From positions 1-34,212 of the forward strand of contig JBNKKA010000022.1 of NCBI GenBank assembly GCA_050291585.1: a stretch of 34,212 nt of DNA. The letters are read 5' to 3'. Origin of the DNA: JASJCL01 sp050291585 (GTDB lineage: Bacteria > Desulfobacterota > Desulfobacteria > Desulfobacterales > Desulfosarcinaceae). The notes under the pieces were generated by a model. That model saw nothing but the letters and a program-made list of their open reading frames with translations, was not told the DNA's origin and made no database searches. Below are positions 25,361 to 33,154 of the stretch, piece by piece; position 1 is the stretch's first letter; each line of letters opens with the position of its first letter. The translations under genes and the position numbers were made by a program.

Positions 25361-26119
25361 ATGGTTTCATTTGATCTCGAAGGTCGGGTCGCCGTCATTA
25401 CCGGGGCCAGCCGCGGCATTGGCGAGGCCATTGCCTTGACTCTGGCGGAACACGGCGCCCTTTGTCTGCTCGTCAGCCGTAAAAAAGAGGGTCTCATGGC
25501 CGTCAAACAGCGGATTGAAGCGCTGGGGGGGAGGGCGGAAGCCATCGCCTGCCATATGGGGGATCTATCCCGGATAGAGCGGCTGGTGGAGGCGGTCGGC
25601 AAGAGCTACGGTCGGCTGGACATCCTGGTCAACAACGCGGCCACCAACCCTTATTTCGGTGCCATGACGGGCGCTTCCGAAGCGGTCTGGGACAAGTCCT
25701 TCGACGTCAATCTCAAAGGCCCCTTTTTCATGATCAAACACGCCGCCGGTCTCATGGAAGCGGATGGCGGGGGGAGCATCGTCAACGTTGCCTCCATCAA
25801 CGGCGTCAGTCCCGGCGTGGGCCAGGGGATCTATTCCATCACCAAAGCGGCAGTGATCGGAATGACCAAGGCCTATGCCAAGGAGTTGGCAGACAAGAAT
25901 ATCCGTGTCAATGCGCTGCTGCCGGGTTTGACCGAAACGAAATTCGCCGGAACCCTGATCGACACCCCGGAGATTTACGAGCGCGTCATGGCGCGTATTC
26001 CCCTGAGGCGGCATGCCCAACCGGAGGAGATGGCCGGCGCCGTCCTCTATCTCGTCTCCGATGCGGCCTCATTTACTACCGGAACGACCCTTGTCTGCGA
26101 TGGGGGGGCGCTGGCCTGA
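25361..26119 (+). CDS. short-chain dehydrogenase/reductase (FabG-like)
   Basis: A 252-residue classical SDR. It has TGASRGIG at 14-21, NNAA at 91-94 and the catalytic S145, Y158 and K162 (YSITK). ATG 25361 with AAAGGA upstream is taken; the frame is open further back, but only inside the etfA gene. It would reduce or oxidise a keto/hydroxy group with NAD(P). Beside an APH kinase/acyl-CoA dehydrogenase pair it could be the 4-keto reductase counterpart of LvaD, or an ordinary 3-ketoacyl reductase. It lies 29 bases after etfA, in the same operon. Confidence 0.88.
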   Translation: MVSFDLEGRVAVITGASRGIGEAIALTLAEHGALCLLVSRKKEGLMAVKQRIEALGGRAEAIACHMGDLSRIERLVEAVGKSYGRLDILVNNAATNPYFGAMTGASEAVWDKSFDVNLKGPFFMIKHAAGLMEADGGGSIVNVASINGVSPGVGQGIYSITKAAVIGMTKAYAKELADKNIRVNALLPGLTETKFAGTLIDTPEIYERVMARIPLRRHAQPEEMAGAVLYLVSDAASFTTGTTLVCDGGALA

Positions 26120-26189
26120 CCGAAACAGGACGCAATGCAGCCTATGGTTTTTCAACCGCCCGGGTGAAGCTTGAGGAAAGGAGATCGGC

Positions 26190-26957
26190 ATGGAGGTCAA
26201 AGCAAAAGTAGTGGTGGTCACCGGTGGGGCAGATGGCATCGGCGGGGCCCTATGCCGACGCTTCGCCCAGGAGGGGGCCCGGGCCGTCGTCATCGCCGAT
26301 ATCGATGGGGATCGTGCAAAGGCGCTGGCCACGGAGATCGGCGGGCATGCGCTGCGATGCGATGTCGCCAATGAAGCCGACGTGGTGGGACTGATCGATA
26401 CGACCCAGGAGAAGTGGGGGCCGATCGATCTGTTCTGTTCCAATGCCGGCATTATGATCAAAGGCGATATCGAGGTGGGCAATGCGGATTGGCAACGCAT
26501 CTGGGAGATCAACGTGATGGCCCATGTCTATGCCGCCCGGGCGATGGTTCCGCAGATGCTGACGCGCGGCGGGGGCGGTTTTGTCGTTACCGCCTCGGCG
26601 GCCGGCCTGCTCAGCCAGATCGGATCCGCCCCCTATTCGGTAACCAAGCACGCCGCGGTCGGTTTCGCCGAAAACCTTGCCATCACATACGGAGAGCGGG
26701 GGCTATACGTCGCCCTGATCTGCCCCCAGGCCGTCCGTACGGAAATGACCCGCAAGGGGGGCGGCGTCGCGGCCGTTGACGGCATGATCGAACCCGAGCG
26801 CGTCGCCGATCATGTGGTCGACGCCATTGGGCAGGAGCGTTTCATGATTTTGCCCCATCCGGAAGTGACAACCTATATGCAGCGCAAAACTGCCGATTAC
26901 GACCGCTGGATCGAAGGGATGCGGCGACTGCGCCAGCGGTATGAATACCCTGATTGA
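26190..26957 (+). CDS. short-chain dehydrogenase/reductase
   Basis: A 255-residue classical SDR with TGGADGIG at 11-18, SNAG at 84-87 and catalytic S136, Y149 and K153 (YSVTK). The C-terminal part (PEVTTYMQRKTADYDRWIEGMRRL) is helical and unlike FabG; it occurs in SDRs acting on varied alcohols. AAAGGAG precedes the ATG by seven bases. It ends the etfBA-SDR-SDR operon. The substrate is unknown. The next 229 bases hold no gene and no convincing terminator. Confidence 0.85.
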   Translation: MEVKAKVVVVTGGADGIGGALCRRFAQEGARAVVIADIDGDRAKALATEIGGHALRCDVANEADVVGLIDTTQEKWGPIDLFCSNAGIMIKGDIEVGNADWQRIWEINVMAHVYAARAMVPQMLTRGGGGFVVTASAAGLLSQIGSAPYSVTKHAAVGFAENLAITYGERGLYVALICPQAVRTEMTRKGGGVAAVDGMIEPERVADHVVDAIGQERFMILPHPEVTTYMQRKTADYDRWIEGMRRLRQRYEYPD

Positions 26958-27186
26958 ATCGATATTTGCCTTGGAAGGATGAACGAGCGGATTTTCCAAT
27001 TGGCCCTTGCATCCGGGATAAATCCATTCTATTTTTTACCTATAGAATCACATTCAAGACCTACCCCTCTTCTCATATCACCGTACTCACAGCAAAAACC
27101 TACTCCTCAAACCAGAAGCTGACTCTTCAGACAAGGGTTTGATCCTTAGCAAGGTTTTCATTCATGGATAGCGCAATTGGGGCCCC

Positions 27187-27414
27187 ATGAACTGGTACAA
27201 AATGCTGGTACCTGCGGACGCCGTTCTCGAACGGATACGACCCGGCATGAGTGTGTTCCTGTCCACCGGGACAGCGGAGCCGCGCACGCTGGTCAAACAC
27301 CTCATGGCCGCCCGCAGCGCCAAACTCCAGGATCTCGAGCTGATCCAGATCGTCAGTTTTGCAAACGCCATCTCACTCAAAAACCTCCAGAGCCAGAAGT
27401 TCAGAGCCAGATGA
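27187..27414 (+). pseudogene. acetyl-CoA hydrolase/transferase family, N-terminal stub
   Basis: Seventy-five residues begin MNWYKMLVPADAVLERIRPG, then SVFLSTGTAEPRTLVKHLM and DLELIQIVSFANAISLKNLQ. This is the start of the acetyl-CoA hydrolase/CoA-transferase family, which in Desulfobacterota is often a protein of about 600 residues fused to a GNAT domain. After QSQKFR the frame ends at once (AR-stop) and no further family sequence is found in the next 300 bases. It is therefore a 3'-deleted remnant. A free short protein of this fold would lack the active site. Confidence 0.72.
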
Positions 27415-27529
27415 GGCTTTAGAAAAGAATGCGTTGATGAGTGTAATTGCCGGTTTAATAATTATCATCGCCGAGCAGTCCCGGACCGATCACCAATGGG
27501 GAGGATTGGAGGGATGAGTTTTTTATACA

Positions 27530-27547
27530 TGTAGCATGATCTCTACA
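27530..27547. promoter_or_regulatory. distal activator-binding dyad (UAS1) of the enoyl-CoA hydratase operon
   Basis: A perfect TGTAG-N8-CTACA dyad, centre 27538.5, lying 71 bp upstream of an identical dyad. Outside the arms the two copies also share bases (ATGTAG at the left, TCTCTACA at the right). Confidence 0.68.
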
Positions 27548-27600
27548 ATTCACCAAAACCCGTATCCTCCGTTCAACCCTCGCGCAAAACAGCGTGAATA

Positions 27601-27618
27601 TGTAGTACATTCTCTACA
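27601..27618. promoter_or_regulatory. proximal activator-binding dyad (UAS2) of the enoyl-CoA hydratase operon
   Basis: The second perfect TGTAG-N8-CTACA dyad, centre 27609.5, about 107 bp upstream of the -24 box. The pair reproduces the spacing seen at 8272-8360. The remainder of the 396-base gap 27415-27810 is AT-rich and shows no gene. Confidence 0.68.
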
Positions 27619-27715
27619 GGTCGCTCCAATCCTTTACTCCCTTTTCAAAAGTAAAATAATTTCTAACTAATAGAGAATATATTGAAAAATGCTTAATCTG
27701 CGCTGACCTGTAGGG

Positions 27716-27731
27716 TGGCAGGTTATTTGCT
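27716..27731 (+). promoter_or_regulatory. sigma54 promoter (-24/-12) of the enoyl-CoA hydratase operon
   Basis: TGGCAGGTTATTTGCT differs from the consensus TGGCACG-N4-TTGCT at one base and has the correct GG-N10-GC spacing. Transcription would start near 27742, about 69 bases before the gene. This rules out the in-frame starts at 27715 and 27733 for the hydratase. Confidence 0.75.
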
Positions 27732-27810
27732 CATGTATCCCTCAAACGGGTACGCGGTGCATTCCGTCCATCCCGTAGCCATGAGACACATAGCGAATTT
27801 AGGAGGTATA

Positions 27811-28575
27811 ATGGATCCGATTCTGGTGGAAAAAAAAGCGCATATCGCCGTGGTTACCATCAACCACCCGCCGGCCAATACGTGGAACCTGGCGACGATG
27901 GAGGCCTTTGAACAGGCCATGGAGATGATCGAGGGTGACGGCGAGGTCCGGGTCGTCGTCATCACCGGGGCGGGGGACAGATATTTTTCGGCTGGCTTCG
28001 ACGTCAAGGATGCCGCCAATGGCCCCAAGACCAGCCCGAAGGGCCGCGTCTTGTGGACCAAAATCGATCGCTTCCCCAAGCCCGTCATCGCCGCCATCAA
28101 CGGTTTTGCCATGGGCGGAGGCCTGGAGCTGGCGTTGGCCTGCCATTTTCGCATAATGGCGGACGTACCCAAGGCCGTCATCGGACTCACCGAGCTGAAC
28201 CTGGGCATCATCCCCGGATGGGGGGGCACCCAGCGGCTGACGCAGGTGGTGGGCAAGGCCAAGGCTTTGGACATGATCCTCTTCAGCAAGACCCTCACTG
28301 CAACCCAGGCCCTGGAGATCGGGCTGGTCAATCAGATTGCCTCCCCCGAAGCTCTGATGGATGAAGCGCTTGCCTTTGCCGCCAAGCTGGGCGAGCGTCC
28401 ACCCATCGCCGTGAGCTGCGTGTTGAAAGCGATGTCCGCAGGCGCATACGAAGGCTTGGATCAGGGCCTCAGGGTGGAAGAGGAGGGCACCTATGCCGTG
28501 CGCGCATCCGAGGACTGCAGGGAGGGGTTTGCGGCTTTTGTGGAGAAACGGCCTCCGGTATTCCGTGGAAAATGA
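27811..28575 (+). CDS. enoyl-CoA hydratase (crotonase family)
   Basis: A 254-residue cytoplasmic crotonase that hydrates trans-2-enoyl-CoA to 3-hydroxyacyl-CoA. Both catalytic glutamates are present, E106 in MGGGLELALAC and E128 in LTELNLGIIPGWGGTQRL, and the CoA-binding SAGFDVKD loop is at 60-67. The ATG at 27811 has AGGAGG five bases upstream and lies after the predicted sigma54 start site, so it is chosen over the open frame reaching back to 27715. It supplies the hydratase step missing from the 8.7-17.7 kb operon, which shares the same type of promoter. A MoaD-like gene follows six bases after its stop. Confidence 0.9.
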   Translation: MDPILVEKKAHIAVVTINHPPANTWNLATMEAFEQAMEMIEGDGEVRVVVITGAGDRYFSAGFDVKDAANGPKTSPKGRVLWTKIDRFPKPVIAAINGFAMGGGLELALACHFRIMADVPKAVIGLTELNLGIIPGWGGTQRLTQVVGKAKALDMILFSKTLTATQALEIGLVNQIASPEALMDEALAFAAKLGERPPIAVSCVLKAMSAGAYEGLDQGLRVEEEGTYAVRASEDCREGFAAFVEKRPPVFRGK

Positions 28576-28581
28576 TGTTCT

Positions 28582-28860
28582 ATGACGGTCTTTGTTGAAT
28601 TCTTTTCAATCCTGTCCGACTGGTTTGGCACCGGCGCCATAAACGTAGAACTGCCCGCAGGGGCCACATATGGCGATCTGCTGGATCACATCCGCCATGG
28701 GCAAGGGAGCCCAACGCCCGCCCAGATCTGGGATGAAGCCAAGGGGTGTTTCAGCGGCCGTATCCTTGCCACCCGAAATGGCTGCCCTATCAAGGAGCGA
28801 GGGGTGATGCTGCAGGACAGAGACCGGGTCAAGTTCTGGCCCATGATGGCCGGAGGGTAA
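28582..28860 (+). CDS. MoaD/ThiS-family ubiquitin-like sulfur carrier
   Basis: A 92-residue beta-grasp protein (MTVFVEFFSILSDWFG, LPAGATYGDLLDHI, RDRVKFWPMMAGG) ending exactly in the Gly-Gly that MoaD-type proteins use for adenylation and thiocarboxylation. MoaD donates sulfur to the pterin dithiolene of molybdenum and tungsten cofactors. A tungsten-type aldehyde oxidoreductase gene lies 4.3 kb downstream, and small MoaD-like genes are frequent companions of such enzymes, so a dedicated carrier for that cofactor is the best guess. No MoaE or MoeB partner is in the window. It sits between the hydratase and the ligase genes. Confidence 0.82.
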   Translation: MTVFVEFFSILSDWFGTGAINVELPAGATYGDLLDHIRHGQGSPTPAQIWDEAKGCFSGRILATRNGCPIKERGVMLQDRDRVKFWPMMAGG

Positions 28861-28980
28861 TCTTTCAGCAACTGGTATGTCCCCTCGCCATCAATTGCCT
28901 GTTCTCACAGACTCACTATCGACCGACGTTCTCAAATTGCTGATCAGCTGTAGCTGAAGAAGGGATGGAGGTAAGGCATC

Positions 28981-30624
28981 ATGAGTGAAAAGAGATACAA
29001 CCCCGGTGAATGTTACGACTACCCCCTCATCATCAAGAAACTGCTGACCCAGCCCCAGGCAGTGGCTCCGGACCATGAGATCGTCTACCGTGATCAGTGG
29101 CGCTACACCTATCGCGAAATGGTGGAGCGGGTGCACCGCCTGGCCAATTGCCTCTCCAGTCTCAGTGTCCAGGCGGGAGATACGGTGGCCGTCATGGATT
29201 GGGACAGCCACCGTTACCTGGAAGCGTATTTTGCGGTGCCGATGATGGGTGCCGTCTTGCAGACGGTCAACTGGCGCCTTGCGGGCGACCAGATTCTCTA
29301 TACCCTCAATCATGCGCAACCAACGACCCTGCTGCTTCATACAGACTTCCTGCCCATCTGGAATCAGATTCACGACAAGGCGCCCAGCATTAAAAAGCTT
29401 ATCCTGATCGGAGATGGGAAACCCGTCCCGGAGACGGATCTCGCCTCAGCCGGCGAATACGAGGAACTGCTGGCGGATGCCGGTACGCACTATGACTTCC
29501 CCGACCTGGATGAGAATACCCGGGCGACCACCTTCTACACCACCGGCACCACCGGTAACCCCAAAGGCGTCTACTTCTCCCATCGTCAGCTCGTGCTGCA
29601 CACTCTCGCCGTGGCGGTCACCAGCGGGAGTTTCGAAAATCTCGGCGGCTTCCGCTCAAGAGATGTCTACATGCCCCTGACCCCCATGTTTCACGTGCAT
29701 GCCTGGGGGTATCCGTACGTCGCTACCATGCTTGGGGCCAAGCAAGTCTACCCGGGACGCTACGAACCGGAGATGATGATCAAGCTGATCCTCACTGAAG
29801 GCGTCACCTTTTCCCACTGCGTCCCCACCATCCTGCAGATGATCCTGAGCAGCCCGGCAACCAGAGACCTGGATTTCTCCAAGTGGAAAGTCACCATCGG
29901 CGGTGCGCCCTTGTCCAAGGGGCTGGCCCGGGCCGCCCAGGCGGTGGGGATCGATATCGTCTCCGGTTATGGCATGTCCGAGACTTGTCCGGTGATCAGT
30001 GTCGCCCGGCCCAAGGACCACATGATGACGTGGGAACCCGAGCGTCGCGTGGACATTCTCACCAAGACCGGCCTGCCCATTCCTCTGGTGGAGTTGGAGG
30101 TCGTTGACCCGGAAGACAATATCCTGCCCCACGATGGCAATTCGACCGGCGAAGTGGTGATGCGGGCGCCCTGGCTGACACCCGGCTACTATAATGAACC
30201 GGAAAAGAGCGAGGCGCTGTGGCGCAACGGCTGGCTCCATAGCGGCGATGTCGGCCATATCGACCCTGAGGGGTATCTGAAGATTACCGACCGGATCAAG
30301 GATGTGATAAAAAGTGGTGGGGAGTGGATCTCATCCCTGGACCTCGAGGACGCTATGAGCCAGCATGAGGCCGTGCTGGAGTCCGCCGCCATCGCCACGC
30401 CCGATTCCAAATGGGGAGAACGGCCCCTGATGCTGATTGAGCTGAAGCCCAACTTCAAGGACAAAGTCAGCACCGACCAGCTGAAGACCCACATGGCCGC
30501 TGCTGCGGAAAAAGGAACCTTGCCCAAGTTTGGTGTTCCCGACAAATACATCATCGTTGACGAGATACCCAAAACAAGTGTGGGCAAACTCGACAAGAAG
30601 CTGATCAGACAGGAGTATTCTTGA
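28981..30624 (+). CDS. AMP-forming acyl-CoA ligase (FadD-like)
   Basis: A 547-residue ANL-superfamily enzyme that activates a carboxylic acid with ATP and CoA. The P-loop YTTGTTGNPKG is at 186-196. GYGMSETCPV (A5), the hinge motif KITDRIKDVIKSGGEWIS (A8) and the catalytic K536 in PKTSVGKLDKK (A10) follow. The size and the MTWEPERRVDILTKTGLPIP region fit medium- to long-chain fatty acyl ligases. GGAGG lies nine bases before the ATG. It is the last intact gene of the sigma54 operon and would feed acyl-CoA to the dehydrogenases elsewhere in the window. Chain length or hydroxy-acid use cannot be predicted. Confidence 0.9.
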   Translation: MSEKRYNPGECYDYPLIIKKLLTQPQAVAPDHEIVYRDQWRYTYREMVERVHRLANCLSSLSVQAGDTVAVMDWDSHRYLEAYFAVPMMGAVLQTVNWRLAGDQILYTLNHAQPTTLLLHTDFLPIWNQIHDKAPSIKKLILIGDGKPVPETDLASAGEYEELLADAGTHYDFPDLDENTRATTFYTTGTTGNPKGVYFSHRQLVLHTLAVAVTSGSFENLGGFRSRDVYMPLTPMFHVHAWGYPYVATMLGAKQVYPGRYEPEMMIKLILTEGVTFSHCVPTILQMILSSPATRDLDFSKWKVTIGGAPLSKGLARAAQAVGIDIVSGYGMSETCPVISVARPKDHMMTWEPERRVDILTKTGLPIPLVELEVVDPEDNILPHDGNSTGEVVMRAPWLTPGYYNEPEKSEALWRNGWLHSGDVGHIDPEGYLKITDRIKDVIKSGGEWISSLDLEDAMSQHEAVLESAAIATPDSKWGERPLMLIELKPNFKDKVSTDQLKTHMAAAAEKGTLPKFGVPDKYIIVDEIPKTSVGKLDKKLIRQEYS

Positions 30625-30744
30625 CCTCCAAAAATGTTCTTGGCCGCATGCCGTCGGTATCATTCGCGGTTGGTGGCAGCGCTTCTACTTCCGGTACTAA
30701 GGGCTCTGACAATGGGCGCATCTTTTTGGGGGTAAATCGAAAAA

Positions 30745-31230
30745 ATGATAGTTTCATGTGAGGCGTGTGGGAAGCCCTACCAGGTAGATCTTGATCAGGT
30801 TGAGGGCGAATCCGGGTAATTCACCTGTTTGGCTTGCACCATCTCATTGCGGTTTTCAAACCCGGTTACGGTCAGACCATCGACGTGGCAACCTCCGATC
30901 TGGTTAAGGTACTTCATTGGAAGCTGGAGGAATTGAACAAGGATCCTCAGCTTCGAAAAATTGCTCTGCAAAAGGTAGGCAAAACCGGCTATACGGTGCG
31001 CTATCGTATTGCCAAGGATGGACTGCCCCTGGCATGTGGGTGCATCCCAATCCTGATGCCATCGGTATCCCGCTCGATGTGCTCGGAAAAAACTATTGGG
31101 TGAAGAATATCTGCTTTTTTATAAGGTCATACTGCCGGGCCTGAAAGGAATGATGACACCCATCGGGGGATGCTACAATTGGATCGAGACAGACGGCAGC
31201 AAACGCGAGAAGTATTTGTACAGCACGCCC
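30745..31230 (+). pseudogene. zinc-ribbon plus Cache-type sensor protein, decayed
   Basis: An ATG at 30745 opens MIVSCEACGKPYQVD, a zinc-ribbon start, stopped by TAA at 30817. The second CxxC (FTCLAC) follows in frame. A one-base loss shifts the frame to HLIAVFKPGYGQTIDVATSD and QKVGKTGYTVRYRIAKDG. A second shift gives MWVHPNPDAIGIPLDVLGK, and a third, in an A-run near 31090, gives EEYLLFYKVILPGLKG and CYNWIETDGSKREKYLYSTP. These pieces in order make the extracellular Cache-like sensor found in deltaproteobacterial signalling proteins. One nonsense codon and three frameshifts mean a dead gene. Its downstream part is replaced by a flavoenzyme fragment. Confidence 0.75.
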
Positions 31231-31770
31231 ATTGGGGATCCCGCTTCGCGTTTCCGCTTCCTGGCGGCCATTTACGAGGCGGTCCGCTCGGCAGTGGGCG
31301 ATGATTACCCCGTGATGGTCAAGCTCGGTGTGGCGGATGGCTTTGCCGACGGGTTGTCTTTTTCCGAGGGCAAAGTACATGCACTGCGCGCCGCTGCCTT
31401 GGGGTTCGACGCCCTGGAAATCAGTCAAGGAGTGCGGGGCAACTTCTATGCAGAGACGGAGTTCCGTAAAGGCATCAAGCATCTGAAGGATGAAGCCTAC
31501 TTTCGAGGATGGACTCAAGCCATATCCCGGCAATCCGCAGTTCCGCTGATAATGGTCGGTGGGCTGCGCAGTCTCTACCTGATGGAAACTATTGTTAGTG
31601 AAAAACAAGCGGACCTGGTCGCCCTGAGCCGACCTTTGATTCGTGAACCCGATCTCATCGACCGCTGGCAGCAGGGGGATTACGGGCCGAGCCGGTGCAT
31701 CTCCTGCAACCACTGCTTTGAAGGCCTGCTTGAAGGCACCCGGCTTTGCTGTGCCTTCAAAGAGATGTAA
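31231..31770 (+). pseudogene. C-terminal half of an NADH:flavin oxidoreductase (Old Yellow Enzyme family)
   Basis: Residues ASRFRFLAAIYEAVRSAVGD, PVMVKLG, GFDALEISQG, PLIMVGGLRS and ADLVALSRPLIREPDLIDRW follow the second half of the OYE-type TIM barrel, including the FMN-phosphate region. The end is CISCNHCFEGLLEGTRLCC, a CxxCxxC-like tail. Roughly the first 150-200 residues of a ~370-residue enzyme are absent. The open frame 31096-31770 joins it to the Cache fragment, so any product would be a chimera with no complete domain. The junction is near 31230-31240. The intact enzyme could have reduced enoyl compounds. Confidence 0.75.
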
Positions 31771-31869
31771 ATGGGGACAGGGCACAGCCGTAAAAGGCGT
31801 CGTCGGATCACACGATTAAAAAAGTAAAATGTGCTGTCCGGTCATCAGCGCTCTTGAAAGGATAGACGA

Positions 31870-33138
31870 ATGGGATATTGGTTTACCAACCCAATGGTCA
31901 AAATATTGCTGCCCATGGGGAACTCCGCGGCCATTAAAGGACTGACGACCACCTTCAGCATGCCCAGGCTGATTATGGGCGCCAACGTATTCCCCCAAGG
32001 CAAATCCCGGGGGGCATCGGCCGTACGCAACTTCGCTCCTTTGTGCGAAAACAAGCGCGCTTTTATCGTCACCGATGACTTCGGAGGCAAGATCGCCAGG
32101 CGCGTTGCGAATAATTTGGAGGCGGCGGGGTTCGAAACCCAGATCTGGGCCGGCGCCCAGCCAGAGGCACCCCTGCCGAACGTGGAGGCCTGCGCCGAGG
32201 CGATGTCTCCTTTCAAACCCGACCTGATTGTCGCTGTGGGCGGTGGATCGGTCATCGATGGCGCCAAAGCCGCCTGGATTCGATATGCACGGCCAGACAT
32301 CACGGATCTTGGAAACATCACCCTGTTTACGCCCCTCGGCCTCAGGAAAAAGGCCATCCTTGTGGCGGTTCCGACCACCAGCGGCACCGGCTCCGAATGC
32401 ACCGCCGTTACCGTGGTCCATGATACCGAGGCCCACCGTAAGGTGCCTTTGGCCAATGGGGAGGTCATGCCTGATTTCGCCGTGCTCTGTCCGGAATTCA
32501 CCAGCAGCATGCCGCCCCGCCTCACCGCCGGTACGGGCCTGGACGCGCTCTCGCATGCCATGGATGCTGTGGCAACCCCCGCCGCGAACGAGATAACGGA
32601 TGCCTTGGCGCTGAAAGCCATCGGGATGATTTTCAAATACCTGCCCCGGGCCTATCACAACGGCGAAGACCGTGAGGCCAGGCACCGCATGCTGCTGGCT
32701 TCGAGTCTGGCCGGAGTGGCCTTCGGACAAAGTGGCGCGGCGTTGACGCACAGTTTTGGCCATACCATCGGGTCGATATTCAATGTTCACCACGGCCTGG
32801 CCGTGGGGATCTTTATTCCCTACGTGTTTCAATTCTACCAGGCGGTGTCCGACAAGTTCCTCGCCATTTGCGATGTATTGGACATTCCTCAAGGGGGCGC
32901 CCCCGCGCGCATGCAGGCTCTGGTCGAGAAGGTCAGGGGCCTGTTTGCCGAATTGGAGGTGCCTCAAAATCTGGCGGATATGGGCATCTCCTTGGAAGAT
33001 ATGGATAAGCAGATGGCCACTCTGGTTCAATATACCTGCGAGGACATCGATACGCTCTTTAGCCCCAGGCCCATGACAATTGCTGAGTGCGAACGGATTT
33101 TTCGATATGCCCATGCCGGCAAAGATGTCAATTTCTAG
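31870..33138 (+). CDS. iron-containing alcohol dehydrogenase
   Basis: A 422-residue group III (Fe-dependent) alcohol dehydrogenase. The NAD-binding GGGSVID is at 124-130 and TSGTGSE at 170-176. Metal ligands by alignment are D225 and H229 (GLDALSHAMD), H298 (GHTIG) and H308 (NVHHGL). The protein has about 35 extra N-terminal residues compared with FucO-type enzymes. AAAGGA lies eight bases before the ATG. It is followed after 16 bases by an aldehyde:ferredoxin oxidoreductase gene, so alcohol -> aldehyde -> acid oxidation is the likely path, or the reverse under reducing conditions. It could also oxidise a hydroxy acid. Confidence 0.9.
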   Translation: MGYWFTNPMVKILLPMGNSAAIKGLTTTFSMPRLIMGANVFPQGKSRGASAVRNFAPLCENKRAFIVTDDFGGKIARRVANNLEAAGFETQIWAGAQPEAPLPNVEACAEAMSPFKPDLIVAVGGGSVIDGAKAAWIRYARPDITDLGNITLFTPLGLRKKAILVAVPTTSGTGSECTAVTVVHDTEAHRKVPLANGEVMPDFAVLCPEFTSSMPPRLTAGTGLDALSHAMDAVATPAANEITDALALKAIGMIFKYLPRAYHNGEDREARHRMLLASSLAGVAFGQSGAALTHSFGHTIGSIFNVHHGLAVGIFIPYVFQFYQAVSDKFLAICDVLDIPQGGAPARMQALVEKVRGLFAELEVPQNLADMGISLEDMDKQMATLVQYTCEDIDTLFSPRPMTIAECERIFRYAHAGKDVNF

Positions 33139-33154
33139 AATGAGGACGACTCAA

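Noticed and set aside
30672..30690. TGGCAGCGCTTCTAC as a sigma54 promoter
   Set aside because: A good -24 box, but no GC at the required distance.
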